64,000 nt of DNA from GCA-002701455 sp964342575 (GTDB lineage: Bacteria; Pseudomonadota; Alphaproteobacteria; Thalassobaculales; Thalassobaculaceae). Every line of letters starts with the position of its first letter. Position 1 is the first letter of the stretch. A program made the position numbers and the translations under genes. The stretch lies in assembly GCA_964342575.1 (NCBI GenBank), contig CAYFGZ010000001.1:1-64000 (forward strand), given 5' to 3'. Under the pieces are notes generated by a model that was not told the DNA's origin, did no database searches, and worked only from the letters and a program-made list of their open reading frames with translations. Of the stretch, positions 9,272-18,476 are shown piece by piece.

Positions 9272-9356
9272 TTTCATTTTTGCCTTTTATGGGCCAACCT
9301 GATCCCTTAAACTTCCGGAGCTGTTTCTAGTCATTCTACCTTTGGGAGATCAAAAA

Positions 9357-10409
9357 ATGTCGACTGCCCGTGGCGCAACCCCCGAATCTGATCGGCCCAA
9401 CTTTTATGCTCGAATCTCCGACTATAGTATGACGCCTCTCTGGGAAGTAATGAAAGATTTAGTGCTTCCTGAACCCGATAGTCCGTGCATCCCAGCTCTT
9501 TGGAAATACTCCGACATCCGTCCTCTTATACTTGAGGCCGGGAAAGTCATAACAACAGAGGAAGCTGAGCGTCGTGTCCTAATTCTCGAAAACCCTGGCA
9601 TGCCCGGAAAATCTCGGATAACTCGCTCTATCTACGCCGGCATGCAGTTAATTCAACCGGGTGAAATAGCAAATAATCACAGACATACTCAAACTGCCCT
9701 CCGCTTTGTTTTGGAAGGTTCCGGCAGCTATACAGCAGTGGGTGGTGAACGAACGATGATGCACCCGGGGGATTTCATAATAACACCACAATGGGCATGG
9801 CACGAACATGGAAATGATGGAGAAGTTCCAACCGTATGGTTGGATGGCCTTGATATACCGATTGTACAATTTTTTGATTCTAGCTTTTCACAACACAAGC
9901 AAAACAGTAAACAGTACGATACAATAAAACCTACTGGCGACTCCATCGCTCGGTACGGAAGCGGGCTTCTTCCCGTTGATCAACCTGCTAGCGGGTTATC
10001 GTCACCTGTTTTCAACTACCCATTCGAAAGAACAAGAGAGGCACTGGAGACCATGCGACGAGATGAACAATGGGACCCATGTCACGGCCTAAAGATGAAA
10101 TATGTAAATCCTCTGACAGGAGACTACGCGATGCCAACCATGGCTGCTTTTATACAACTTTTGCCCGCTGGGTTTAATGGTGTTCGTTATCAGTCCACCG
10201 ATAGTATGGTCTATGTATGTGTAGAAGGAAGCGGAAAAACAACGCTGGATGATCAGGAACTACTGTGGTCCGAAAAGGACACTTTCGTAATTCCAAGCTG
10301 GATGCGGCATTCTCACCAAGCCAACGACGACGCGATTCTGTTTAGCTTCTCTGATCGTTCCATCCAACAAAAGTGCGGATTGTGGAAAGAATTTAGAGAG
10401 AACGAATAA
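9357..10409 (+). CDS. gentisate 1,2-dioxygenase-like bicupin
   Basis: The 350-residue product resembles gentisate 1,2-dioxygenase, an Fe(II) bicupin that opens the ring of gentisate to maleylpyruvate. The first cupin carries the ligand set NNHRHTQ (His108, His110) and WHEHG (His149). The second cupin (about residues 250-340) lacks an obvious full ligand set, as is common. The ATG at 9357 is chosen because GGGAG lies eight bases upstream; the frame extends five codons further to a TTG. No maleylpyruvate isomerase or fumarylpyruvate hydrolase gene is nearby. A salicylate or hydroxynaphthoate dioxygenase of the same family is possible. Confidence 0.85.
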   Translation: MSTARGATPESDRPNFYARISDYSMTPLWEVMKDLVLPEPDSPCIPALWKYSDIRPLILEAGKVITTEEAERRVLILENPGMPGKSRITRSIYAGMQLIQPGEIANNHRHTQTALRFVLEGSGSYTAVGGERTMMHPGDFIITPQWAWHEHGNDGEVPTVWLDGLDIPIVQFFDSSFSQHKQNSKQYDTIKPTGDSIARYGSGLLPVDQPASGLSSPVFNYPFERTREALETMRRDEQWDPCHGLKMKYVNPLTGDYAMPTMAAFIQLLPAGFNGVRYQSTDSMVYVCVEGSGKTTLDDQELLWSEKDTFVIPSWMRHSHQANDDAILFSFSDRSIQQKCGLWKEFRENE

Positions 10410-10455
10410 AACGCTTTATAAATCCCTGCCAACAACAGTTTTTGAGCAAAATAAT

Positions 10456-11250
10456 ATGAAAATCACTACATGGAATATAAATTCAGTTCGACTACGGGCC
10501 TCTTTAGTCACAAAACTATTAAAAGATGTTCAGCCCGACGTGCTATGCCTTCAGGAAACCAAATGTCCTGATGAGCTTTTTCCATATCAATCTTTTTATG
10601 ATATCGGTTATCGCCATATCGCCGTTCACGGTATGAAAGGTTACAATGGCGTTGCCCTAGTATCTCGGCTGCCCTTCAAAAATGAACAACGCTTAGATTG
10701 GGTAGACAAATCTGACTGTAGACACATCTCGGCAACTTTTCCTAAAAATATTGAATTGCACAATTTTTACGTTCCAGCCGGGGGAGACGAGCCAGATATC
10801 GAAAAAAACGAAAAGTTTGCCCATAAACTAGAATTTTTAAAAGAAGTAAAAGAATGGTTTATCTCAGAGCGACAAAGCGCAGATCCTATTATCCTCGTTG
10901 GCGATCTTAACATAGCGCCTTTAGAATCCGATGTGTGGTCACACAAACAACTATTGAATGTCGTTTCTCATACTCCTGTAGAAGTTCAACATCTCAACAA
11001 CCTTATGAATTCCCTTGACTGGACAGACGCCATTCGTCATCTGATACCCGAACCCGAGAAATTATATACTTGGTGGAGTTACCGAGCTCGTGATTGGGCT
11101 GTTTCAAACCGAGGCCGACGTCTGGACCACATTTGGGTGACACCCCCACTGCTAGAAAATATCGCAGGTTCTAGCATCTCCAAAACTGCCCGGGGATGGG
11201 AAAAACCATCAGATCATGTGCCGGTAACGACTGAACTTTCTATCCGTTAA
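10456..11250 (+). CDS. xthA: exodeoxyribonuclease III / AP endonuclease
   Basis: XthA cleaves DNA 5' to abasic sites and removes 3' blocking groups in base-excision repair. The 264-residue protein has the exonuclease-endonuclease-phosphatase signatures TTWNINSVR, LQETK (metal-binding Glu), GDLNIAP, and the C-terminal RLDHIWVT and SDHVPV with the catalytic Asp-His pair. Length is normal. It converges with the denD gene, one base apart, without a visible terminator. Confidence 0.95.
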   Translation: MKITTWNINSVRLRASLVTKLLKDVQPDVLCLQETKCPDELFPYQSFYDIGYRHIAVHGMKGYNGVALVSRLPFKNEQRLDWVDKSDCRHISATFPKNIELHNFYVPAGGDEPDIEKNEKFAHKLEFLKEVKEWFISERQSADPIILVGDLNIAPLESDVWSHKQLLNVVSHTPVEVQHLNNLMNSLDWTDAIRHLIPEPEKLYTWWSYRARDWAVSNRGRRLDHIWVTPPLLENIAGSSISKTARGWEKPSDHVPVTTELSIR

Positions 11251-11251
11251 T

Positions 11252-12247
11252 CTAAGCTATGCTCCCTTGGAGTTCATCTTCTATAAAGGCTTCGATAACA
11301 TTTTCCATAGATTTATCTCGGATAAACCCGAGATCTAACGCTTTTTTGGTGTCGAATTCAGGCGGCCATCCATCCACTATCTCTTGAATAAATGGATCGG
11401 GAATCCAATCAATCCTACTAGCAACAACATCGCCCGCCACTGAACGTAAAGCTTCGGCAATACCGCCTATGCTCATACTAAAGCCTGGGAGAGTTACTTC
11501 TCGAGACATGCCCCAGTTACTTTCAGTTAAATTATGGGCATGCACAATGTTCTCTATTATCGAGCGTGGCGATGCAAGGAACATCTTTGATTCCGATTTA
11601 ACAGGACAAGTGGCCCTTTCTCCCCGAAGCGGCTCTCTTATTATGGAACTCGCAAATGTGGATGCTGCCTTGTTCGGTTTTCCGGGCCGGACAACAACCG
11701 TTGGAAAGCGCAACGCGCGACCATCCACAAATCCTTTTCGAGCGTAGTCGTTCACCAAAAGCTCTCCGATCACTTTTTGGGTCCCGTACGATGTTTGGGG
11801 CGTTCTTGCCGTCATATCAGCGATAACATCGGGCATGTCACCACCAAAGGCAGCACAAGAACTCGCAAAAACAAGTTTCGGTTTAGTGCCATGACCTCTG
11901 CATATATCTAGAATGCAACGAGAGGCATCCAGATTCACGGCTAGACCGAGGTCGAAGTCTTCTTCCGCTCCCGCACTCACCACCGCAGCTAAATGAAATA
12001 CACTATTTGTATCAGAAGGTATTGCCTGTTCCAACAGACTTCTATCCGTGATATCGCCTGTCAACACGGTTATTCGCGGGTCGAATTTCAAATCTTCTGG
12101 GGGCTCAACCACATCTAACAGAGTTATTTTTTCCACTTGTGCCTGAGATCCCGTTTCAGACGACAATACGTTTGCGCCCAGTAATCGCCGCGCTAACTTT
12201 TGCCCTAAAAACCCAGATCCGCCAGTTATCGTTATATTCATCCTCAC
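11252..12247 (-). CDS. denD: NAD-dependent epimerase/dehydrogenase, probable D-erythronate dehydrogenase
   Basis: A 331-residue extended short-chain dehydrogenase with N-terminal TGGSGFLGQKLA (NAD binding) and the catalytic SYGTQK (Tyr-x3-Lys). The motif VVRPGKPNKAASTF is typical of DenD, which oxidises D-erythronate to 2-oxo-tetronate. It follows the otnI-like gene by 11 bases on the same strand and faces the otnK kinase across a divergent promoter, which supports the pathway. The start is a GTG with AAGAG six bases upstream; an ATG two codons later is poorly spaced. Substrate remains inferred from family and context. Confidence 0.82.
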   Translation of the reverse strand: MRMNITITGGSGFLGQKLARRLLGANVLSSETGSQAQVEKITLLDVVEPPEDLKFDPRITVLTGDITDRSLLEQAIPSDTNSVFHLAAVVSAGAEEDFDLGLAVNLDASRCILDICRGHGTKPKLVFASSCAAFGGDMPDVIADMTARTPQTSYGTQKVIGELLVNDYARKGFVDGRALRFPTVVVRPGKPNKAASTFASSIIREPLRGERATCPVKSESKMFLASPRSIIENIVHAHNLTESNWGMSREVTLPGFSMSIGGIAEALRSVAGDVVASRIDWIPDPFIQEIVDGWPPEFDTKKALDLGFIRDKSMENVIEAFIEDELQGSIA

Positions 12248-12258
12248 TCATCGCTCTT

Positions 12259-13032
12259 CTACATATCTTGCATCCATCCCAAGCCTGCTACTGTCTCGCC
12301 CTTAGGTCGATACTCACAACCAACCCAGCCATCATAGCCAAGTTGGTCCATTAGCTGGAATAAATATTTATAGTTAATTTCACCAATATTTGGTTCGTGT
12401 CTACCGGGGGTGCCGGCTATTTGCATATGGACCGTAATATCTAAAAATTCTTTCAAGTGCTCGGCTAGGTCACCCTCCATTATCTGACAGTGATATAAAT
12501 CAAACTGTAACTTAACGTTTTCAGCAGCAACATCCTCGATTATCCTCCGAGCCTGATTCTGATAATTTAGAAAATAGCCAGGTATATCGCGAGTATTAAT
12601 TGGTTCTATTATCAAACTTTTTCCGCGTGCGGCCGCTACTGGAGCCGCACGTTTCAAGTTTTCTACTAAAGTCGTCCTATGTTTTTGAAAATCACTTCTA
12701 TTTTTTACCAAACCGCTCATGGCATGAATGTGCTGGTTCTCGAGGACCTCAGCATAGTCAAGAGCCAGATCCACAGCCTGTTCGAATTCTCCCTCTCGGC
12801 CTGGAATGGATGCTAATCCTCGCTCGTTCTTTTCCCAGTCTCCGGGGTAAGTGTTGAATAGTACCTGCTTTAACTCAAACTTGTCGAGCCTGGTTTTTAT
12901 CTCTTCTGCGGAATATTCGTAGGGAAATAAAAATTCCACGGCCCGGAAACCAGCAGCTGCGGCAGCCGAAAAACGGTCCAAAAACTCATATTCATTAAAC
13001 ATCATGGAAATATTAGCAGCGAAGTTTGGCAT
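12259..13032 (-). CDS. otnI: 2-oxo-tetronate isomerase (hydroxypyruvate isomerase family)
   Basis: A 257-residue TIM-barrel of the Hyi/OtnI family, starting MPNFAANISMMFNEYEFLDRF. Conserved metal-ligand regions include LIIEPINTRDIPGYF, QFDLYHCQIMEGD and a C-terminal GCEYRPKG. OtnI converts 2-oxo- to 3-oxo-tetronate; Hyi interconverts hydroxypyruvate and tartronate semialdehyde, and sequence alone does not fully separate them. Neighbouring denD and otnK favour OtnI. The frame is open for 14 more codons upstream, but family alignment favours 13032. It is divergent from otnK. Confidence 0.82.
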   Translation of the reverse strand: MPNFAANISMMFNEYEFLDRFSAAAAAGFRAVEFLFPYEYSAEEIKTRLDKFELKQVLFNTYPGDWEKNERGLASIPGREGEFEQAVDLALDYAEVLENQHIHAMSGLVKNRSDFQKHRTTLVENLKRAAPVAAARGKSLIIEPINTRDIPGYFLNYQNQARRIIEDVAAENVKLQFDLYHCQIMEGDLAEHLKEFLDITVHMQIAGTPGRHEPNIGEINYKYLFQLMDQLGYDGWVGCEYRPKGETVAGLGWMQDM

Positions 13033-13077
13033 GTCTGACAAGCACCCACGTTTTTTATTATAAAAGGATTCCACTAA

Positions 13078-13105
13078 TCTGTACTATACAATTTAGCGGT
13101 ACAGA
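13078..13105. promoter_or_regulatory. candidate operator: 7-bp inverted repeat in the otnI/otnK divergent promoter region
   Basis: TCTGTAC (13078-13084) and GTACAGA (13099-13105) form perfect inverted arms separated by 14 bases, with centres 21 bases apart (two helical turns). They lie in the 122-base space between divergent otnI and otnK, where one dimeric or tetrameric regulator could control both. No regulator gene is adjacent. Confidence 0.45.
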
Positions 13106-13154
13106 CTACTCTAACTAGATTCATTGTCAAAAGTCGTTTTTAAAGGAAGTATAA

Positions 13155-14423
13155 ATGGGAATAATTCTCGGTTGTATCGCAGACGATTTCACCGGCGCGA
13201 CTGACCTGGCCAACATGTTGGTAAAGGGAGGCCTCAGAACCGTTCAGTTGCTGGGGGTTCCTAACTCCGACGACCCTGTGCCAACAGGCGATGCAATCGT
13301 CGTAGCCTTAAAGTCTAGGACAATTTCTCGGGCTGACGCTGTCTCTCAATCGTTGACAACACTGGAATGGCTGAAAAAAACCGGGGCTCGACAATTCTTT
13401 TTTAAATACTGTTCAACATTCGACTCAACCGACCAAGGTAACATAGGCCCTGTGGTGGAGGCCCTCATGGAGGATTTAGATACAAATTTCACTGTAGCGT
13501 GCCCCGCTTTCCCAGAGACAGGGCGGACTGTGTTTAAGGGTCACCTATTTGTTGGAGATACTTTATTGTCAAACTCTCATATGCGGCAACACCCTTTAAC
13601 GCCGATGACAGACAGCAACCTCGTTGCAGTCCTTAATCGCCAGACAGATCTAAAAATAGGCCTTGTTCCGCATCACCAGGTAAGTGCTGGATCCGACACC
13701 ATCCGCAAAGCCTTCAATAAATTGAAAGAGCAAGACATAGGCATTGCAATCACGGACGCTATTCAAGACGAGGATCTATTAATTTTAGGTGAGGCACTTT
13801 CTGACTTTCAGCTCATTACTGGCGGATCAGGCATTGCAATTGGTCTTCCAGATAATTATCGGAAAGCAGGACTTCTCAATACTACTCGCACGAATACGCA
13901 ACTGCCCCCTGTGGAAGGCCCCGGCCTTGTGCTATCTGGAAGTTGCTCAGAGATGACTTGTAAACAAGTGGAAGAATTTTCTAAAACACACGCAAGCTAT
14001 CAACTTGATCCCATAGAACTTGTAACCGACCCACAGTCGATTGAAAGTGCAATCGCCTGGGCAAAGCAAAATATTGTAGCTGGCCCTGTTCTGCTATATG
14101 CAAGCGCACCCCCCGAGGCCGTTCAAATGGCCCAAAGTAAACTGGGGCGCCAAAGGGCCGGGGAGGTCGTTGAAAGCGCTATGGCTGAAATATCCCAGGA
14201 AATGGTCGCTGACGGTGTTCGGCGGCTTGTTGTAGCTGGAGGAGAAACCGCTGGTGCTGTTATGACGCGGCTCAAGATAAGGGGCTTATTAATCGGAGAA
14301 CAAATAGATCCAGGGGTGCCGGGCACACTAACTATGGGAACCCCTCAGATTGCTCTGGCGCTAAAGTCTGGGAATTTTGGATCCATCGACTTTTTTGAAA
14401 GGGCCTTGCGGGTAATGCCATGA
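13155..14423 (+). CDS. otnK: 3-oxo-tetronate kinase (four-carbon acid sugar kinase, DUF1537)
   Basis: OtnK phosphorylates 3-oxo-tetronate at C4 ahead of decarboxylation to dihydroxyacetone phosphate. The 422-residue protein shows the N-terminal sugar-acid binding motif CIADDFTGATDLAN and the C-terminal nucleotide-binding domain with VVAGGETAGAV and PGVPGT. It starts at an ATG nine bases after AAGGAAG. The matching decarboxylase (otnC, class II aldolase-like) is not in the window. A D-threonate kinase is an alternative, but no pdxA2 is nearby and denD/otnI are. Confidence 0.87.
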   Translation: MGIILGCIADDFTGATDLANMLVKGGLRTVQLLGVPNSDDPVPTGDAIVVALKSRTISRADAVSQSLTTLEWLKKTGARQFFFKYCSTFDSTDQGNIGPVVEALMEDLDTNFTVACPAFPETGRTVFKGHLFVGDTLLSNSHMRQHPLTPMTDSNLVAVLNRQTDLKIGLVPHHQVSAGSDTIRKAFNKLKEQDIGIAITDAIQDEDLLILGEALSDFQLITGGSGIAIGLPDNYRKAGLLNTTRTNTQLPPVEGPGLVLSGSCSEMTCKQVEEFSKTHASYQLDPIELVTDPQSIESAIAWAKQNIVAGPVLLYASAPPEAVQMAQSKLGRQRAGEVVESAMAEISQEMVADGVRRLVVAGGETAGAVMTRLKIRGLLIGEQIDPGVPGTLTMGTPQIALALKSGNFGSIDFFERALRVMP

Positions 14424-14500
14424 AATTTATTCAGCGCAACGCTCTGTCCCTGGCAAAAACACAATGCACTGGCTGAAAATAATAGGATACGGTCAAATCA

Positions 14501-15316
14501 ATGCTAAGGAAAAATGGACGAGCTTTTGACTTAATTGACTCGGGGTATGGCCCTCCGTTGCTGTTCGTCCCCGGTTCTTTTAGCACACCCGCAGCATGGC
14601 GGGGAGTTCAGGAACACATAAGAGGAAAATACCGGCTCCTAACCACCAGCCTCTGTGGATATGGGAAAACCAGCGAAAGCCGGAGCGTGAAAGATAATTT
14701 GATCCATCATGAGATAGAGATACTGGAGACTATAGCTCAGGAAATTAACGAACCGCTTCATTTGATAGGTCACTCCTTTGGGGGCACCGTCTGTTTAGCC
14801 GCAGTACTGGAGGACGCTTTTCCAATAGCAAGCGTTACAACATTTGAGGCCAATCCCGTCAATTTAGTCAAAAATAGTTTTAAACCAGAACTCTTCTTGC
14901 AAGTAAAACAGGCGAGCCGACTCTTCCAAGCAGAATATTCTGCAGGCAATAATGACGCTGCAGAATTCATTATAGATTTTTGGGGTGGTTCTGGATCTTT
15001 TACTGCGTTACCAGAAGAGGTTAGGGAGTATTGTCGAAAAACGGCAGGCGCCAATATTCTTGATTGGCTGACAGCATACAGCTTTCTGGCCATTCAACGT
15101 GATTATGAAAAAATAGGTGTGCCCGCACTAATAGTAAGAGGTGAAATGGCAAATAGCGCAATGATAGAAATTACTGAAATACTATGCAAAAGTATAAAAC
15201 ACTCAAAATCGGCTATTGTCGAAGGTTCGAATCATTTCTTAATAAATACCCATCCTGATAAATGCGCCAAACTAATCAACTGGTTTCTTTCAATTCTGCA
15301 TAACAAAGCGAGGTAG
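14501..15316 (+). CDS. alpha/beta hydrolase
   Basis: A 271-residue alpha/beta-hydrolase-fold protein. The oxyanion segment LLFVPGSFSTPAAW and nucleophile elbow GHSFGG (Ser92) are clear, and a C-terminal EGSNHFLINTHP supplies the likely catalytic histidine. No signal peptide is seen, so it is probably cytoplasmic. It follows otnK by 77 bases on the same strand and might act on a lactone or ester of the same sugar acids, but that is speculation. It converges with the ampG-like gene. Confidence 0.75.
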   Translation: MLRKNGRAFDLIDSGYGPPLLFVPGSFSTPAAWRGVQEHIRGKYRLLTTSLCGYGKTSESRSVKDNLIHHEIEILETIAQEINEPLHLIGHSFGGTVCLAAVLEDAFPIASVTTFEANPVNLVKNSFKPELFLQVKQASRLFQAEYSAGNNDAAEFIIDFWGGSGSFTALPEEVREYCRKTAGANILDWLTAYSFLAIQRDYEKIGVPALIVRGEMANSAMIEITEILCKSIKHSKSAIVEGSNHFLINTHPDKCAKLINWFLSILHNKAR

Positions 15317-15369
15317 CGTGACGAAGGAAGCCGTCTTTGTTACAGCGTTTACGCCATTTTTTTCCTGCT

Positions 15370-16659
15370 TCACTTACGCCCCATATGATCGGGAAACCAT
15401 CTGACCAAGATCAGCAATAAGAACAACCCTGGCAATGCCATTACCACTGAAAAAACAAAAAAATCAACCCAACCTAGTGCATCAACCACATATCCAGAGG
15501 GTGAGGAGAGTATATTACGACCAAGCGACATCAATGCCGATAGGAGGGCGTATTGGGTGGCCGTGAACGAAATATTTGTCAATCCGGATAAATAAGCGAC
15601 AAAAGCCGCGGTTCCCATCCCACCAGTGATGTTTTCAACTGCTATCGTAAGAGTTAGGGCAGTAAGATCATACCCAACAATCGCCTGATATGCGAAGATT
15701 AAGTTTGAAGCCGCCTGTAAAATTCCTGTTATTACTAACGTTATCAGCATGCCGAATCGCTTGATTAGTATGCCACCAATAAAAAGACCAATTCCCAGTG
15801 CTAAGACTCCGAATAGTTTTGTGATCTCGGCGATTTCTGTCTTTGAAAAACCAAGATCGATGTAGAAAGGATTGGTCATTACACTTAAAAAGGCGTCGCC
15901 TAGCTTGAATGTAACAACGAACAATATAATTAATATCCACCCCGGTCGGGTGGCGAATTCAGAGAACGGGTTAACGACATAATACATCAACCAATCTCGT
16001 AGGGACCGGTTTTTCAAATCAGGCGTCAATGCTGCTTCAGGTTCGGGGCTGAGAATTACAATTAGCATCCCAATGCAAATGAGAAGGCTCATAACCAAAT
16101 ACGCATGCGTCCAGGTCCAGTAATCAGCGAGAAACAGTGTACCGGCCCCGGCCACGAGCATGCCTCCACGATACCCATAAGTAACCATTGCGGCACCCAT
16201 TCCCTGTTGCTCGTCCGGTAAAGTTTCTATTCGGTACGCATCGATTACGATGTCCTGACTGGCAGAAAAAAAAGCTACAAGCACCGCGAAAACAGCCATA
16301 GCAACCGGCGCTTGTTTAGGATCGGAATATGCCAGCCCAATGATAGCACTAGCCAGCATAACTTGAGATGCTATCAGCCAAGCCCGGCGTCGACCCAGTA
16401 GGTCGGTCAGAAAAGGCAAACGCAGGCCATCCATTAGAGGTGCCCATATAGGTTTTAATGCGTACGGTAATCCAACGAGTGCAAATAATCCGATCGTTGA
16501 TCTTTCGACGCCAGCCTCTCGAAGCCAGGCGCTTAAGGTTCCAAAGGAGAGGAGTAGTGGCAGGCCACTAACAAATCCTAGAATCAAGATAGTGACGAGC
16601 TTCCTCTGAAAGTAGGGAGCTAAATATTTTAAAAAAAAAGAAAGCAGCCTGGACGTCAC
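15370..16659 (-). CDS. ampG: AmpG-family MFS transporter
   Basis: A 429-residue major-facilitator protein with about 12 hydrophobic segments. The N-terminal run GLPLLLSFGTLSAWLREAGV, then LVGLPYALKPIWAPLMD and LGRRRAW, are characteristic of AmpG, which imports anhydro-muropeptides for cell-wall recycling. It starts with GTG at 16659, one base after the stop of the PfkB kinase gene, with GGGGCG as ribosome site, so the two are cotranscribed. AmpG-type proteins in alphaproteobacteria can have other substrates, so function is less certain than family. Confidence 0.8.
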   Translation of the reverse strand: MTSRLLSFFLKYLAPYFQRKLVTILILGFVSGLPLLLSFGTLSAWLREAGVERSTIGLFALVGLPYALKPIWAPLMDGLRLPFLTDLLGRRRAWLIASQVMLASAIIGLAYSDPKQAPVAMAVFAVLVAFFSASQDIVIDAYRIETLPDEQQGMGAAMVTYGYRGGMLVAGAGTLFLADYWTWTHAYLVMSLLICIGMLIVILSPEPEAALTPDLKNRSLRDWLMYYVVNPFSEFATRPGWILIILFVVTFKLGDAFLSVMTNPFYIDLGFSKTEIAEITKLFGVLALGIGLFIGGILIKRFGMLITLVITGILQAASNLIFAYQAIVGYDLTALTLTIAVENITGGMGTAAFVAYLSGLTNISFTATQYALLSALMSLGRNILSSPSGYVVDALGWVDFFVFSVVMALPGLFLLLILVRWFPDHMGRK

Positions 16660-16660
16660 A

Positions 16661-17671
16661 TCACGCCCCTGCGGAAACTTTTGCTATCAATTGTTTTAGG
16701 CTGGCCTCGGGGCGAGCACCAAAGTGGGTAATTATTTGGGCGGCAGCCAAGCCGCCAAGTGTTCCGCACATGCGAAGGTTCATATCACTGATGAATCCAT
16801 AGAGGAAGCCTGCTGCGTATAGGTCGCCGGCTCCCGTAGTATCAACCACATTCGGAACGTATTCTGCGGCAATCGCGATAACGGTCTCTCCACGTATAAC
16901 TACCGAGCCCCTAGCATCCCTGGTTAAAGCGAGTAAATCGCAGTCTTTTCTCGCTGCCGTGGTGGCGGTATCGAAGTCGGGTGCCTCGTATAAGGAAATA
17001 ATTTCTTCCTCGTTGGCAAATAATATGTCCACGTGGTTTGCAACCAAATCGCGAAATTCCGGTCGGTGTCGTTTGACACAAAAAGCATCAGATAGCGACA
17101 GCGCTACTTTTGTCCTAGCGTTCTTTGCTAGCGTTATAGCCTTTAAGAAGGCAGCTTTTGCCCCGGGGGGATCCCAGAGGTATCCTTCTAGATACAAGAC
17201 ACGGCTATGTACAACTAGATCTGCTTCAATATCACTCTCGCTTAGGTTTATGCTGGCACCAAGGTGAGTGTTCATTGACCTCTGAGCATCCGGGGTCACA
17301 AAAACTAAACATCTTGCTGTCTCAGCTGGATCGTTACTTGGGACAGTTTTATAGATGATCCCGTTATCAACCATTCCTTGTTGGAAAATCAATCCAGCTT
17401 CGTCGTTTTTGACTTTGCCTATAAACGCGGTCCCAGCTCCCAAATCGCTCAACCCCACTACTGTATTAGCGGCAGAGCCACCGCAAGCAGTTACGGGGGA
17501 GGTCATCTTATTGTAGAGTTGGTTAGCTCTGGCACCTTCTATGAGATTCATCGATCCCTTTTTTATGCCTTCCCTATCCAGAAAAGCATCGTCAGTTACT
17601 GAAATCACGTCTACAATAGCGTTACCAATCGCTGTTACATCAATCTTTGGCCTCAATGGATTACAACACAC
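16661..17671 (-). CDS. PfkB-family carbohydrate/adenosine kinase
   Basis: A 336-residue ribokinase-fold kinase. It has the N-terminal AIGNAIVDVIS, the substrate-binding GGSAANTVVGL, and the PfkB signature 2 DTTGAGDLYAAGFL with the catalytic Asp. It resembles the adenosine kinase-like group common in alphaproteobacteria, but the sugar or nucleoside substrate cannot be assigned. The longest frame starts with GTG at 17671; a TTG five codons in (17656) is an alternative. It is cotranscribed with the ampG-like gene, which suggests salvage of cell-wall sugars or nucleosides. Confidence 0.82.
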   Translation of the reverse strand: MCCNPLRPKIDVTAIGNAIVDVISVTDDAFLDREGIKKGSMNLIEGARANQLYNKMTSPVTACGGSAANTVVGLSDLGAGTAFIGKVKNDEAGLIFQQGMVDNGIIYKTVPSNDPAETARCLVFVTPDAQRSMNTHLGASINLSESDIEADLVVHSRVLYLEGYLWDPPGAKAAFLKAITLAKNARTKVALSLSDAFCVKRHRPEFRDLVANHVDILFANEEEIISLYEAPDFDTATTAARKDCDLLALTRDARGSVVIRGETVIAIAAEYVPNVVDTTGAGDLYAAGFLYGFISDMNLRMCGTLGGLAAAQIITHFGARPEASLKQLIAKVSAGA

Positions 17672-17788
17672 TTCTTGAAAAAAACTTGATTAAGATTTGG
17701 GACGCGAATTTTCCTAATTGCGAGCCGATCCAGTATACCGAAAAAGATAATTTGATAGAAGGGGTTTAGATATTTTTGAGTTTACGAA

Positions 17789-18475
17789 ATGTTATTAGGC
17801 GCGATAAAGACACTTGCCCAGTTGGGCGATCCGGGTTTTCGAAGAGTTTTGCTGTATAGTGTGAGTTTGTCGGTTATAAGCCTTATTGCGTGCGTTGGGC
17901 TGAGTTGGGGACTACTCAATAAAATTGGTGTTTTTGGAATAGGATTTATTGATACTCTAGTTCCGTGGATCGGCTCAGCCGTGATTTTTTCCGTCGGTTT
18001 GGTATTTTTTCCATCTACTATCATGCTAATTTCTAGCTTATTTGCTGGCCGAATTTTGGCTTGTGTTGAAAGGAAATATTTTCCTAACGAAACAAGATAT
18101 ATCGAAGTTGGACTTTTTGATGCAGTAAAAGGTAGCATTGCGTTAGTACTAATTTCCGGGATTCTTAACATTTGTTTATTACCGGTCTATGCTCTCGGTA
18201 TGCTCATTCCAGGCTTAAGTTTTGTCGTGTTTTATTGCGCAAATGGCTATCTTATCGGGAGAGAACTGTTTGAAACTGTTGCCGGACTGCACCTGCCGGC
18301 TAATCAATCAAAGGAATTACGCAAAAAAAACTTTGTGAGGATTACATGGGGTGGCGTGATAGTGACTTTTTTTGCAACAATCCCAATAGCCAATTTGCTG
18401 ACGCCAATAATTGGGCTCGGGATGATGGTTCACCTATTTCATCGACTACGGGAAGCGGACAGGGAAACCGATTAA
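17789..18475 (+). CDS. EI24-domain membrane protein (CysZ-like)
   Basis: A 228-residue integral membrane protein with four to six hydrophobic stretches, including long ones near residues 20-45, 60-85, 115-155 and 195-220. The C-terminal half contains NGYLIGRELFETVA, characteristic of the EI24/CysZ family. CysZ imports sulfate in some bacteria, but the alphaproteobacterial relatives are not characterised and no cysteine-synthesis gene is next to it. It ends one base before the start of the lipoprotein gene, indicating an operon. Confidence 0.78.
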   Translation: MLLGAIKTLAQLGDPGFRRVLLYSVSLSVISLIACVGLSWGLLNKIGVFGIGFIDTLVPWIGSAVIFSVGLVFFPSTIMLISSLFAGRILACVERKYFPNETRYIEVGLFDAVKGSIALVLISGILNICLLPVYALGMLIPGLSFVVFYCANGYLIGRELFETVAGLHLPANQSKELRKKNFVRITWGGVIVTFFATIPIANLLTPIIGLGMMVHLFHRLREADRETD

Positions 18476-18476
18476 A

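Noticed and set aside
15224..15240. GGTTCGAATC resembling a tRNA T-arm
   Set aside because: It lies inside the alpha/beta hydrolase frame with no flanking cloverleaf or acceptor stem.
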